Counted from the stretch's first letter, positions 16,856 through 25,941 are shown. The stretch is DNA of 64,000 nt from Faeciplasma sp964650705 (GCA_964650705.1 CAZYUJ010000002.1:1-64000), one strand, 5' to 3'. Program-made: numbers and translations. The notes: generated by a model from the letters alone, not told the origin.

Positions 16856-17752
16856 TCATTTTCCTTTCTTTTCATCGTAAAACTCTGGAATATATGCTTT
16901 ATCAGCAGCTTCTCGTTCTTGAGAAAAGCCTTTAAGTCCTAAGCTATCAGCCAAATCAAGAACATAATTATATTCAAAAGTCGATACACGTCTTGAAAGC
17001 TCTTTGAACTCCAGACTCTTGTGCATCGGCACGTACTGACTCATAATGCTGAGTAAGATCTGATCACTATCGAAGTTTTCAGATATGGCTTTGATTACGT
17101 CAGCGGAATCCTTTCTGTGGGTCGGTAAGACCAGATGTCTGATTATAACGCCCTTTGTCATTATGCCGTTATCATCAAACGCCGGCGCACCGACCTGATT
17201 GACCATTTCCTTTATCGACAAGAGTGCCCTCTCGCGGTAATCATCACATTTTGAATACTTCTTTGCAATTTCATCATCGAAATACTTGAAATCGGGCAGA
17301 TATATATCAACATATCCGTCAAGCATTTTTATCGTTTCGATATTCTCATATCCTCCGCAATTGTAAACGACAGGAATAGATAATTCGTCCTTGACCATGT
17401 CTAATGCTTTTATGATCTGAGGAATATGCGGAGTGGGGCTGACAAGATTTATATTGTGAGCACCTTTGTTTTGAAGATCAATAAAGATGTCCGCAAGCTC
17501 TCTTTCGGTTATGCAATAGCCTTTGCCTCCTTGAGATATCTCGTGATTCTGACAAAAACAGCAATTCAACGTGCATCCGCTGAAGAAAACTGTTCCTGAG
17601 CCTCTTGTGCCGCTGATGCAAGGCTCTTCCCAAAAGTGAAGATCCGCTCTTGCGATCTTTATCTTATCGCTTTGTCCGCAAAATCCTGTCGATATGTGTC
17701 TGTCGACACGGCACTCCCTCGGACAAAGTCTGCATTCATTGTATATACTCAT
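16856..17752 (-). CDS. radical SAM protein related to pyruvate formate-lyase activases (PflX type)
   Basis: 298 residues from the ATG at 17752, which overlaps the ispE stop as ATGA; an in-frame ATG at 17770 adds six residues. The [4Fe-4S]/SAM motif is CTLNCCFC (Cx3Cx2C, about residues 61-68), preceded by an N-terminal Cys cluster C-R-L-C-P-R-E-C with a further Cys at GFCG. This arrangement matches the PflX-like group (COG1313). The target glycyl-radical or other substrate is unknown. nrdD and its own activase nrdG are elsewhere in the window, so this is not the NrdD activator. Confidence 0.85.
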   Translation of the reverse strand: MSIYNECRLCPRECRVDRHISTGFCGQSDKIKIARADLHFWEEPCISGTRGSGTVFFSGCTLNCCFCQNHEISQGGKGYCITERELADIFIDLQNKGAHNINLVSPTPHIPQIIKALDMVKDELSIPVVYNCGGYENIETIKMLDGYVDIYLPDFKYFDDEIAKKYSKCDDYRERALLSIKEMVNQVGAPAFDDNGIMTKGVIIRHLVLPTHRKDSADVIKAISENFDSDQILLSIMSQYVPMHKSLEFKELSRRVSTFEYNYVLDLADSLGLKGFSQEREAADKAYIPEFYDEKKGK

Positions 17753-18597
17753 ATCGTTTTCGATAGGCATACGAATGGATAATCATTCTTTATACAGTTC
17801 AAGGCTGACAAGGCGACGCCCTTGTCGCTAAAAAGACCGTATACACAAGATCCGCTTCCTGTCATCAAAGCACCGTCTGCGCCTAAGTCCATAAGTCTCG
17901 TTTTAATGGTGTTAATATCATCGTAATTAATTGCTTTTTCTAAATCATTGGAAATAAGCTTTGTGATATCATCACCATTGGTTATAGCTGTGACCATAGC
18001 TTTTGTAGCATTTGAGGAAAGCACGCGATTATCATCAAAGGCTTTATATGCCAAAGGAGTAGAAACACCGAAATCGGGCTTGACAAGCAAAACGTGATGG
18101 GTTTTAAGCTTCGGGAGAGGCGTTACGATCTCTCCCAATCCTTCGCATAGCGCAGTACCCGAAACTATGCAAAACGGAACATCAGCGCCAACGCTCACGC
18201 CGATCTTGATCATCTCATCGAGGGAAAGCTTGGTTTCGAATATTTCATCAAGAAGCCTGATGATTGCTGCAGCGTCACTTGATCCACCGCCCAATCCTGC
18301 CTCAGAGGGGATCTGCTTTTCGATATATATATCAATGCCGGGATTGCTGACTCCTGTAAAGCTGAAGAACTTAACACACGCTCTGTATACAGTATTTCGC
18401 TCATCACAAGGAATTTTCGGATCAGAGCAAGATAATGATATAGTTGCAGTGTTTGTCACGCTGAGTTTTATCTCATCACACAGCTCGATCGACTGCATAA
18501 CGGATTCAATAAGGTGATATCCGTTATCTTGTTTCCCGACAACATCAAGCGTCAGGTTGATCTTTGCGTGCGCTTTTGTGCAAACTGAATTAATCAT
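17749..18597 (-). CDS. ispE: 4-diphosphocytidyl-2-C-methyl-D-erythritol kinase
   Basis: GHMP-family kinase phosphorylating CDP-ME in the MEP pathway. 282 residues; AHAKINLTLDVVGKQDNGYH at the N-terminus (about 9-28), ATP loop PSEAGLGGGSSDAAA (about 94-108), and a C-terminal MTGSGSCVYGLF motif (about 245-256). It overlaps the upstream aminotransferase and the downstream radical SAM gene by four bases each. Together with dxr and ispG it gives three MEP enzymes in this window. Confidence 0.96.
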   Translation of the reverse strand: MINSVCTKAHAKINLTLDVVGKQDNGYHLIESVMQSIELCDEIKLSVTNTATISLSCSDPKIPCDERNTVYRACVKFFSFTGVSNPGIDIYIEKQIPSEAGLGGGSSDAAAIIRLLDEIFETKLSLDEMIKIGVSVGADVPFCIVSGTALCEGLGEIVTPLPKLKTHHVLLVKPDFGVSTPLAYKAFDDNRVLSSNATKAMVTAITNGDDITKLISNDLEKAINYDDINTIKTRLMDLGADGALMTGSGSCVYGLFSDKGVALSALNCIKNDYPFVCLSKTI

Positions 18598-19775
18598 CTC
18601 TTTTCTGCCTCAAGCTCATCGATAAATTCCTTGATTCTTCCGATCGCTTCCTTCAAATGCTTCTGTGAGTAAGCATAGGATACTCGAACGTATCCCTCAC
18701 CGCAATCGCCGAAAGCTGTTCCGGGAACAACTGCTACTTTTTTGGAGTATAGAAGCTTTTCACAGAATTCATCACTTGTCAATCCTGTTGATTTGATGCA
18801 GGGGAATACATAAAATGCACCCTCAGGCATAAAGCAATTGAGCCCGAGCTTGTTGAAGGCATCGACTAAGTATCTTCTTCTTGTGTCATATTCCGAAACC
18901 ATCTGTTTAACGTCGTTTTCACAGCTTGTCAACGCTTCTATCGCTGCGTATTGGCTAACCGTGGGGGAGGACATAATGCCAAATTGATGTATTTTAAGTG
19001 CTTGCTTGATGATCGGCGCGGGCCCGCACATATATCCAAGTCTCCAACCGGTCATAGCGAACGCTTTTGAAAATCCGTTGACGTATATGGTACGCTCCTT
19101 CATGTCCTCAAGAGATATGATCGAAAAATGCTCGCATCCGTATGTAAGCTCAGAGTATATCTCGTCTGTAAGCACCATAATGTCAGTATCACGCAAGACC
19201 TCTGCGATCGGCTCGAGATCTTCTCTTGTCATAATGGCGCCGGTTGGATTATTCGGAAAGGGGAGTATTAGAAGCTTTGTTTTGTCAGTGATCTTCTCTT
19301 TGAGCTGTTCAGCCCTAAGCTTAAAGTTATCCTCTTCTTTTGTTTCGATAATGACGGGAATACCGCCTGTAAGAGCTACAATAGGCTTGTAGCAAACGAA
19401 CGACGGCTCAATGATTATAACTTCATCACCTGGCTCAATAATAGTTCTGATAGTCAGATCAATTGCTTCACTGCCGCCGACGGTCACAATGATCTCCTTG
19501 TTTGGATCGTATTCGACGCCTGTGTGCTTATAAGTATATTCGCTTATTGAGTTTCTTAATTTTATGAGTCCGGAGTTTGCAGTATAAAACGTCTTGCCGC
19601 GCTCAAGAGCAACGATAGCAGCCCGTCTTATCGGCCAGGGAGTATAGAAGTCCGGCTCACCAACGCCCAGGGAAATAACGTTGTCGAGCGTTGCGGCAAT
19701 ATCGAAATATTTTCTGATTCCGCTCGGCTTTATTTCACTTATAGTTTTACCTATAATCTTACTGTAATCTATCAT
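18594..19775 (-). CDS. PLP-dependent class I/II aminotransferase
   Basis: 393 residues. Family marks: GVGEPDFYTPWPI (about 37-49), PNNPTGAIM (about 174-182), TDEIYSELTY, and the PLP lysine in NGFSKAFAMTGWRLGY (about 232-247). This pattern belongs to the aspartate/aromatic/PatA-like group; the amino donor cannot be assigned. It directly follows an Lrp/AsnC regulator, a very common pairing that suggests amino-acid-responsive control. Confidence 0.9.
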   Translation of the reverse strand: MIDYSKIIGKTISEIKPSGIRKYFDIAATLDNVISLGVGEPDFYTPWPIRRAAIVALERGKTFYTANSGLIKLRNSISEYTYKHTGVEYDPNKEIIVTVGGSEAIDLTIRTIIEPGDEVIIIEPSFVCYKPIVALTGGIPVIIETKEEDNFKLRAEQLKEKITDKTKLLILPFPNNPTGAIMTREDLEPIAEVLRDTDIMVLTDEIYSELTYGCEHFSIISLEDMKERTIYVNGFSKAFAMTGWRLGYMCGPAPIIKQALKIHQFGIMSSPTVSQYAAIEALTSCENDVKQMVSEYDTRRRYLVDAFNKLGLNCFMPEGAFYVFPCIKSTGLTSDEFCEKLLYSKKVAVVPGTAFGDCGEGYVRVSYAYSQKHLKEAIGRIKEFIDELEAEKR

Positions 19776-19803
19776 TAGTATAATAACCTTTCAGTTTGCA
19801 GTA

Positions 19804-20277
19804 TCAGTTAAAGCTGCGCTCATCGGGAGCATCTTCAACGAGCATGATTCCGTTTTCTTTATATTTTTGCAAGAAGAAGTGAGTGGATGTAGAAACAACG
19901 CCGTTAATCGTCGCAAGTCTCTGAGCAACATATGAAGATACTTCTTTTATGTTCTGGCACTTGATGGTAACGGCGAGATCATATCCGCCGGACATTAAGG
20001 ATACACTTTCGACCTCAGGATAGGAAGCGATGTGTCTTGCGATATCATCATAACCAACCTGTGCCTGTGGGGTAACTTTAAGCTCAATATACGCAACAAC
20101 AGCATCCTTAGAAACGATCTCTTCATCAAATATCGTGCTGTATCCCTTGATCGTTCCGTTTGCTTCGAGAGCGGCGATCATGCTTGAAACTTCTTCCTCG
20201 GTTTTATTGAGCATAACCGCAAGCTCGGCATTTGTCAGTCTGGCATTTGTTTTTAACAAGCTTATAAGTCTATCCAT
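19804..20277 (-). CDS. Lrp/AsnC family transcriptional regulator
   Basis: 157 residues: N-terminal helix-turn-helix (MDRLISLLKTNARLTNAELA, about 1-20, then the recognition helix EEEVSSMIAALE), followed by a C-terminal RAM ligand-binding domain (AVVAYIELKV, PEVESVSLMSGGYDLAVTIK). The start at 20277 has AAAGGACA upstream; the longer frame from 20316 has no ribosome site. First gene of the leftward unit. Its promoter contains a 14-bp palindrome that may be its own operator. Confidence 0.9.
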   Translation of the reverse strand: MDRLISLLKTNARLTNAELAVMLNKTEEEVSSMIAALEANGTIKGYSTIFDEEIVSKDAVVAYIELKVTPQAQVGYDDIARHIASYPEVESVSLMSGGYDLAVTIKCQNIKEVSSYVAQRLATINGVVSTSTHFFLQKYKENGIMLVEDAPDERSFN

Positions 20278-20327
20278 AATAATGTCCTTTCCATATATAA
20301 ACATTAGTTTTTCCATAAAGATATTAT

Positions 20328-20356
20328 ATTATATCATTTTAATGCATTAAAGTCAA
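20328..20356 (-). promoter_or_regulatory. lrp promoter with palindromic operator candidate
   Basis: Minus strand: -35 TTGACT (20351-20356), 17-base spacer, TG plus -10 TATAAT (20328-20333). The spacer holds the perfect palindrome TTTAATGCATTAAA (20338-20351), a good position for a repressor site. Confidence 0.7.
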
Positions 20357-20427
20357 TCTGATAGGAAAAAGTGATCACAATGCAAGATTATTCAACTGAA
20401 AATATATAAAAAATATTAGAAAAACTA

Positions 20428-20456
20428 TTGACATAACCTGCTTTACATTCTATAAT
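20428..20456 (+). promoter_or_regulatory. consensus sigma-A promoter of the ABC-DUF1854-ABC operon leader
   Basis: -35 TTGACA (20428-20433) and -10 TATAAT (20451-20456) are both exact consensus with a 17-base spacer. Transcription would start near 20463, about 260 bases ahead of the first transporter gene. Confidence 0.85.
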
Positions 20457-20510
20457 ACAAATGTTCTTGAAAGCAGAGCAAGAACTAATAAATTATGAAA
20501 GGTGATAATG

Positions 20511-20588
20511 ATGCTCAAGACTGCAGTTTGCAAAGACTATATATCAATTTTACGAGTCGGCGGCATTGATGCGCCATTTCATATCTAG
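20511..20588 (+). CDS. 25-codon leader peptide ORF ahead of an ABC transporter operon
   Basis: The peptide begins MLKTAVCKDY and ends GGIDAPFHI, with a TAG stop at 20586-20588. An AAAGGTGA ribosome site (20498-20505) fits the ATG at 20511; ATG at 20508 is an adjacent alternative. The ORF lies between a consensus promoter and a strong terminator (20600-20628) whose 5' arm starts 11 bases after the stop codon, within the footprint of a ribosome on the last codons. This is the layout of a translation-controlled attenuator. It could also be a small secreted or modified peptide handled by the transporter. No homologue is known to me. Confidence 0.5.
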   Translation: MLKTAVCKDYISILRVGGIDAPFHI

Positions 20589-20589
20589 A

Positions 20590-20678
20590 TGTATGTTATG
20601 CCTCTGACCCCGGTCGGAGGCTTTTTTATTTGCTTTAGGAGGGGAAAGCTGATAAAATCGATTCAATCATAACATACA
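20590..20678 (+). repeat. 11-bp inverted repeat enclosing the leader terminator
   Basis: TGTATGTTATG (20590-20600) is the exact reverse complement of CATAACATACA (20668-20678). In the transcript these arms would enclose the terminator hairpin and an orphan AGGAGGGG (20637-20644), forming a larger structure only in read-through RNA. Confidence 0.6.
20600..20628 (+). terminator. rho-independent terminator in the operon leader (attenuator)
   Basis: GCCTCTGAC pairs with GTCGGAGGC (one G-T pair) around a four-base loop, followed by six T residues (20622-20627). It lies upstream of, not after, the ABC operon, so the operon needs read-through or antitermination. Confidence 0.85.
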
Positions 20679-20723
20679 CACGGTTTTTAGTTACCAATGT
20701 CCGCAAGAAACGGAGGGATATTT

Positions 20724-23117
20724 ATGAAATACTTTGATGTGCTGCCCGAGCTGGTTAAAAGCGAGCTTTATAAGCGCGGCGTGCCGACGGATAAGCTTTT
20801 GTATTGTGTAAAAGCCGATCTTGACGGTGAGGGATGTTACATAGACGTTTATGTCACATTCTCCGACACAACTTTATATGTTATAAAGGGCTATGAAGAG
20901 TATAGGCAACTTACTGCTAAAGAGCGCTTTAACGAAAAAGCACACAATATTCCAATCATAAAGAGCTTTACTTCGGGCTTAGTGATTCCCGAAATGATAA
21001 GCTATAAGACAGTCGACTATGACGAATATGATATTTCAAAGATAAAGCGTATTTATGTTGACCGTCACCACAACTCAGCAAGACTGATTTTGACACTTTT
21101 AAACGACGGCGAGACCGAGACTATTGAGGAAAACTACTCTCGTGATGACAGATTCGACAGTGAACACAAAAACGTTCCAATCGCTCGATTTTCCTTAGGA
21201 TTCGCTGAGAAGTTCGAAAAATTCTGCGATCGAGTCAACCATACTCACCGTCATGAAGAGATCGATGATACGCTTCTTGACAGCGTCAAAACTCATTGTC
21301 CGATATGTCACCAGCCATATCCCGATCCTAACCGTCCGGTATGCCCAAGATGTGTTGACCGTCGATCGGTGACAAAGCGATTGGTGGGGATGTTTAAGGA
21401 TTTTAAGGGAGCGATCCTTTTGATCTTTATGACGATCCTTCTTTCAAACGCATTGGCTGTAATTTCGCCTTGGTTTGGCTCGAAGCTTTTATATGACGAC
21501 GTTTTGACCGAAGGCGGAAAATATTACGGACAGGTTTTGCTCGTAATAATGCTCATGTTCCTGACCGATATTTTGGGCAAGCTCACAGGTATTATCTCGG
21601 GTGTCGTAACCGCAAAGGTAGTTCCAAAGGTTACTCATCAGCTACGAAGCAAAATTTTCTCTTCGATGCAAAACCTCTCGCTCCAATTTTTCACAAGCAA
21701 ACAGACGGGCTCGTTAATGTCTCGTGTTGACAGAGACTCTAATAACGTCTATAACTTTTTCGTTGATATCGTGCCGTATGGCATCGCGAACATAGTCAAG
21801 CTTATCGGCGTTGCCGCGATCATGTTCACATTAAGCCCTGTTCTCGCGCTTCTCATAATCCTGATTGTTTGTGTCGTTTTGGCGGTCGATAATTATCTGT
21901 ATAAATCTCAGCGTAAGCTCTATCGCAAGCTCGACGTTGCGATGCGAAGCCTTAACTCTGTTTTGTCTGACGTTATGAACGGTCAGCGTGTTGTTAAGAG
22001 CTTTGCAAAGGAAGAAAAAGAAATCAAGCGCTATAACCGCAAGAACAAAGACGCTTATGAAGTTAACAACAGAATCAATCACCGTATCGAGTCTACTATC
22101 CCATTTGTTTGGAGCTTTTATAGACTCATCAGTACCGGTCTTTTCTGCTTTGGTTGTTTCTTAGTCATCAAGGGCTACTTCAAGTACGGTACGCTCACAG
22201 CCTTGCTTTCCTATACAAACATGATCTATGAGCCGATCGACTTCTTTATGTGGATCGGTGACAGATATGCAAGATGTATGGATGCAGCATCCCGTATGTT
22301 CGAGATACTTGATGCCAAGCCGACTGTTGCTGAATCAGACCAACCTGTAAGAATCGAATCCTTCAAAGGTGATATTGAATTCAAAAACGTATCATTTGAA
22401 TATGAGGCAGGTCGTCAGATACTTAAGAATCTTTCATTCAAGGTCGAAGGCGGTCAGATGTTCGGTATCGTCGGAAAGACGGGCGCAGGAAAATCAACGA
22501 TCATCAATCTTATGGCACGTCTATATGATGTATCGGGCGGCGAGATAACTATTGACGGCGTCCCGATCAAAAAGATCGCAACAGAAGATCTGAGAAGGAA
22601 TATCGGTATCGTTTCACAGGAGACATATCTCTTTATCGGGACTGTTGCCGACAACATTCGCTATGCAAAACCTGATGCAACCATCGAAGAGGTTATTGAG
22701 GCTGCCAAGAGCGCTAATGCTCATGAGTTTATAACAAAGCTTCCTGATGGATATAACACAAAGATCGGTTCCGGCGGAGTTTCGCTTTCCGGCGGTGAAC
22801 GCCAAAGAATCTCTATCGCCCGCGCTATCATTCAAAATCCGAGCGTCTTGATTCTTGACGAAGCAACTGCTTCAATGGATACACGCACCGAGAGAAAGAT
22901 CCAGGTAGCTATCGACGCTTTGAAAGAGGGAAGAACGATCATCTCCATCGCTCACAGACTTTCGACCCTGCGTGATGCTGATATGCTTTGCGTTATCGAA
23001 AACGGTGAGCTCAAGGAGCTCGGCACACATGATACTCTTATTCGTCAGAAGGGCAAATATTTCGAACTTTACAGGCTCCAATCAGATGCCTTGAAGTTCA
23101 TTGAAATGGGCGACTGA
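20724..23117 (+). CDS. ABC exporter half with extra N-terminal domain and Zn ribbon (DUF1854-associated)
   Basis: 797 residues. The first 190 or so form a soluble, mostly beta region, then CPIC (192-195) and CPRC (207-210) make a four-Cys ribbon. The transmembrane exporter domain spans about 225-520. The nucleotide-binding domain has Walker A GKTGAGKST (about 583-591), signature LSGGERQR (about 688-695) and Walker B ILILDEATA (about 707-715). Start at 20724 is set by GGAGGG (20712-20717). The next gene encodes a DUF1854 protein and a second half-transporter follows, so the pair probably forms a heterodimer. Substrate unknown. Confidence 0.88.
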   Translation: MKYFDVLPELVKSELYKRGVPTDKLLYCVKADLDGEGCYIDVYVTFSDTTLYVIKGYEEYRQLTAKERFNEKAHNIPIIKSFTSGLVIPEMISYKTVDYDEYDISKIKRIYVDRHHNSARLILTLLNDGETETIEENYSRDDRFDSEHKNVPIARFSLGFAEKFEKFCDRVNHTHRHEEIDDTLLDSVKTHCPICHQPYPDPNRPVCPRCVDRRSVTKRLVGMFKDFKGAILLIFMTILLSNALAVISPWFGSKLLYDDVLTEGGKYYGQVLLVIMLMFLTDILGKLTGIISGVVTAKVVPKVTHQLRSKIFSSMQNLSLQFFTSKQTGSLMSRVDRDSNNVYNFFVDIVPYGIANIVKLIGVAAIMFTLSPVLALLIILIVCVVLAVDNYLYKSQRKLYRKLDVAMRSLNSVLSDVMNGQRVVKSFAKEEKEIKRYNRKNKDAYEVNNRINHRIESTIPFVWSFYRLISTGLFCFGCFLVIKGYFKYGTLTALLSYTNMIYEPIDFFMWIGDRYARCMDAASRMFEILDAKPTVAESDQPVRIESFKGDIEFKNVSFEYEAGRQILKNLSFKVEGGQMFGIVGKTGAGKSTIINLMARLYDVSGGEITIDGVPIKKIATEDLRRNIGIVSQETYLFIGTVADNIRYAKPDATIEEVIEAAKSANAHEFITKLPDGYNTKIGSGGVSLSGGERQRISIARAIIQNPSVLILDEATASMDTRTERKIQVAIDALKEGRTIISIAHRLSTLRDADMLCVIENGELKELGTHDTLIRQKGKYFELYRLQSDALKFIEMGD

Positions 23118-23142
23118 TCGCCTTTAAAAGGAGGATTGCCTA

Positions 23143-23691
23143 ATGGATAATTCAACAAAAAAAGAATTAGAACTCGAAAAGTTTGAAATAGACAGACTTA
23201 TTATTTTGGATCCCAAAGCTTTGACATTCTATAAGGATGAAAGTGACTTCATTTCTCTAGAGTTTTCAGGAGAAAAATATTTCAATGTTCGTCTTACACG
23301 ATTGATCCCGTTCTTCTCAAAGACTACATATATAAGCGTTGCTTATGAAAATGATGAACGTGAGTTCAAAGAGATTGGCGTTATCAAGGATATGAAGGAA
23401 CTTGATCCCGAACAGTTCAAGATGCTTGATGAGTATCTGGAATATAAATATTACATGCCAGAGATCACGAAAGTCCACTCTATAAAGGATAACTCCCGCG
23501 GATTTATCTTTGTGGACGTCGAAACCACATCGGGCCGAAAGACTCTTTGTATAAGAGACTGGTATTCTAATTTCAGACTTTTAACCGAAAAGTTCTTATA
23601 TGCATCAGACGTTGACGGAAATAAATATTTCTGTGACGATATCAATAAGCTTGATAAAAAGAGCTTGGCGATACTTGAAATTTATATTTAA
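23143..23691 (+). CDS. DUF1854 family protein
   Basis: 182 residues, no membrane segments. The pattern matches DUF1854 as I know it: an N-terminal F-x-V-R-L-T-R-L-I-P-F strand, an acidic KDMKELDPEQFKMLDEYLE helix, MPEITKVHSI (about 104-113), DVETTSGRKTLCIRD (about 125-139), then DVDGNKYFCDDINKLDKKS. The family is described beside ABC transporters in proteobacterial cyanophycin loci. Here no cyanophycin gene is visible, and the gene lies between two ABC half-transporters. Strong AAAGGAGG site before the ATG. Confidence 0.8.
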   Translation: MDNSTKKELELEKFEIDRLIILDPKALTFYKDESDFISLEFSGEKYFNVRLTRLIPFFSKTTYISVAYENDEREFKEIGVIKDMKELDPEQFKMLDEYLEYKYYMPEITKVHSIKDNSRGFIFVDVETTSGRKTLCIRDWYSNFRLLTEKFLYASDVDGNKYFCDDINKLDKKSLAILEIYI

Positions 23692-23724
23692 TGCGTTTCC
23701 CTTACGGAAGGGGTGATTATCAGT

Positions 23725-25935
23725 ATGAATTTAAAACTTTCTGCTCCTGAAGGTATAGATATTAACGAGCTTGTGTTTTCTTTGCCGTTCAACTTGAATG
23801 TTAATGACAGAAAAGTTGACGGACATTTATGTGTCAGCCGTGAAGAGATCATGGTATACATAAACGGTAAGCTTAAGGAAACGATCGAGTTTAATGCCTT
23901 CGAGGAATATGCTTGCGAACAACTCATCGGATGCTCAATGATGGTCGGCAGAATTGATGACAAAGATGTAAAATGCATTTGCGCCTTCACTCAGGATCAT
24001 TTTGTAGCATTCGCAGAGCTGTGCAAACTTTTAAATCATTATATAACAACAGGTAATTTTATCACCGAGAGCGATATTGATGAACCTAAGTGTCCGAAAT
24101 GCCATTTGCCGCTTGACGGATATTCGGAATGTCCATATTGCCAATCAAAGATCAAGGTCTTTTCTAAGCTATTGAAGAGAGTCGGCCCTTATAAAAAGCC
24201 TTTTGCTCTTGCGATTCTTTGCACGATAATCGCGCAGCTTTTGGGCGTTATTGAGCCATACATCAACAGAATATTGGTTGACGAATATGTTCAGCCGATG
24301 AACACGTCCGACTGGACGGGCTTTGGATTGCTGTGCGGTTCGATGTTTGCGATTGTTATCATAAACACATTTCTTGACTGGGTGAACATGAAAGCCAGCC
24401 ACCATGTTGCTCTTAATTTGAGCCAGGACTTGAGACAGGACGTATTTAACAAAACCCTTGATCTTTCAATGTCCTCGATCTCAAAGAAGACAGCGGGCGA
24501 ACTTATAAACCGTGTTTCCAACGATGCTAACAAGCTTCAAAGCTTCATAACCGATAACGGTAAGAACGCGATCGTAAGAATAATGTCGCTCATAATAATT
24601 TCTGTTATCTTGTTCGTGATGAACTGGAAGCTTGCGCTTATGGCGATTTTGCCAATACCGTTGGCTGTTTTGATAGTTAAGAAGCTCTTCAACGTCATCC
24701 ATATGCACTTCGGCAGATCGTGGCGCTTCAACAACCAGCATTCTAAGCTATTGCATGATATTCTTAACGGTATCAGAGTTGTTAAAACCAGCGGTACAGA
24801 AGAAAACGAGATCCACCGTTATGAGGAAGCATCCGGAAAGTGGGCGAGTGCCGCATCAAAGGCTGAGGTTGTCTGGTCGCTTATTTGGCCTCTTATCAAC
24901 TTCGTAATGACGATAGGAAACTTCTTTGTTCTCTATTTCGGAGCAATGATGATATTGAATCGCATTCCTGCTTTCGGAACAATGACACTTGGACAGCTCA
25001 TTCAGTTTACCTCATACGTTTCGATGCTTTATAACCCGCTTCGCTGGTTAATGCAGTTGCCGAGAACATTGGCGGACGTTTCTATCAGCGCATCTAAGGT
25101 ATTTGAGATCTTGGAGGAACAGACAGATGTAAGAGATGATGCTGACAGCGTTGATCTCGACATCAATGGTGAGATTGAGTTTAACCATGTTTTCTTCGGA
25201 TACAAGGTCTATAACCCTGTGTTGAAGGATATCACTTGCAAGCTGGAGCAGGGCAAGATGTACGGTATCGTAGGTCATTCCGGCGTTGGTAAGTCAACAA
25301 TGATCAACCTTATCTTGCGTCTGTATGATACCACTCAAGGATCGCTCAAGATCGACGGAGTTGATATCAAGAAGATATCTCAACAAAGCCTGCGTTCACA
25401 GGTCGGTGTTGTGTTGCAGGAGACTTATTTGTTCGAAGGCAGCATCCTTGATAACATCTCCTATGCAAAGCCGGATGCTACATTTGAAGAGATCATTGAT
25501 GCCGCAAAGGTTGCTCACGCTCACGAATTTATCACAAAGCTCCCTGACGGCTATAATACCCGTGTAGGAAACAAGGGTCATACTCTTTCCGGCGGTGAAC
25601 GTCAGAGAATCGCGATTGCTCGTGCGATCTTACATGATCCAAAGATCATAATTTTGGATGAAGCTACAGCTTCTTTGGATACAGAGACCGAACGCCAGAT
25701 TCAAGAAGGTCTTGGACAGCTTTGCAAGGGAAGAACAACAATTGCAATCGCGCATCGGCTTTCAACACTTTCAAATGCGGACAGTCTTATCGTTTTGGAT
25801 AAGGGACGTCTTGCTGAAATGGGCTCACACGATGCTCTCATGCGCCAAAAGGGAGTATATTATAATCTCGTTATGGCTCAGCGACAGACAACAAAAATGA
25901 AGAAGGCGGATAACTTAACTCCTGCCAAAGCATAA
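23725..25935 (+). CDS. second ABC exporter half with N-terminal domain and Zn ribbon
   Basis: 736 residues. A soluble N-terminal domain (about 1-115) is followed by CPKC (123-126) and CPYC (136-139), then the exporter membrane domain. The nucleotide-binding domain has Walker A GHSGVGKST (about 517-525), signature LSGGERQR (about 622-629) and Walker B IIILDEATASLD. Both ATPase halves of the pair look catalytically intact. The start at 23725 suits the GGAAGGGG site; an in-frame GTG at 23713 lies within that site. Partner of the 20724 transporter. Confidence 0.88.
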   Translation: MNLKLSAPEGIDINELVFSLPFNLNVNDRKVDGHLCVSREEIMVYINGKLKETIEFNAFEEYACEQLIGCSMMVGRIDDKDVKCICAFTQDHFVAFAELCKLLNHYITTGNFITESDIDEPKCPKCHLPLDGYSECPYCQSKIKVFSKLLKRVGPYKKPFALAILCTIIAQLLGVIEPYINRILVDEYVQPMNTSDWTGFGLLCGSMFAIVIINTFLDWVNMKASHHVALNLSQDLRQDVFNKTLDLSMSSISKKTAGELINRVSNDANKLQSFITDNGKNAIVRIMSLIIISVILFVMNWKLALMAILPIPLAVLIVKKLFNVIHMHFGRSWRFNNQHSKLLHDILNGIRVVKTSGTEENEIHRYEEASGKWASAASKAEVVWSLIWPLINFVMTIGNFFVLYFGAMMILNRIPAFGTMTLGQLIQFTSYVSMLYNPLRWLMQLPRTLADVSISASKVFEILEEQTDVRDDADSVDLDINGEIEFNHVFFGYKVYNPVLKDITCKLEQGKMYGIVGHSGVGKSTMINLILRLYDTTQGSLKIDGVDIKKISQQSLRSQVGVVLQETYLFEGSILDNISYAKPDATFEEIIDAAKVAHAHEFITKLPDGYNTRVGNKGHTLSGGERQRIAIARAILHDPKIIILDEATASLDTETERQIQEGLGQLCKGRTTIAIAHRLSTLSNADSLIVLDKGRLAEMGSHDALMRQKGVYYNLVMAQRQTTKMKKADNLTPAKA

Positions 25936-25941
25936 AAAATT

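Noticed and set aside
20495..20572. Alternative leader ORF starting MKGDNDAQDC in another frame
   Set aside because: Its ATG precedes the ribosome site AAAGGTGA rather than following it, so the frame starting at 20511 is preferred.
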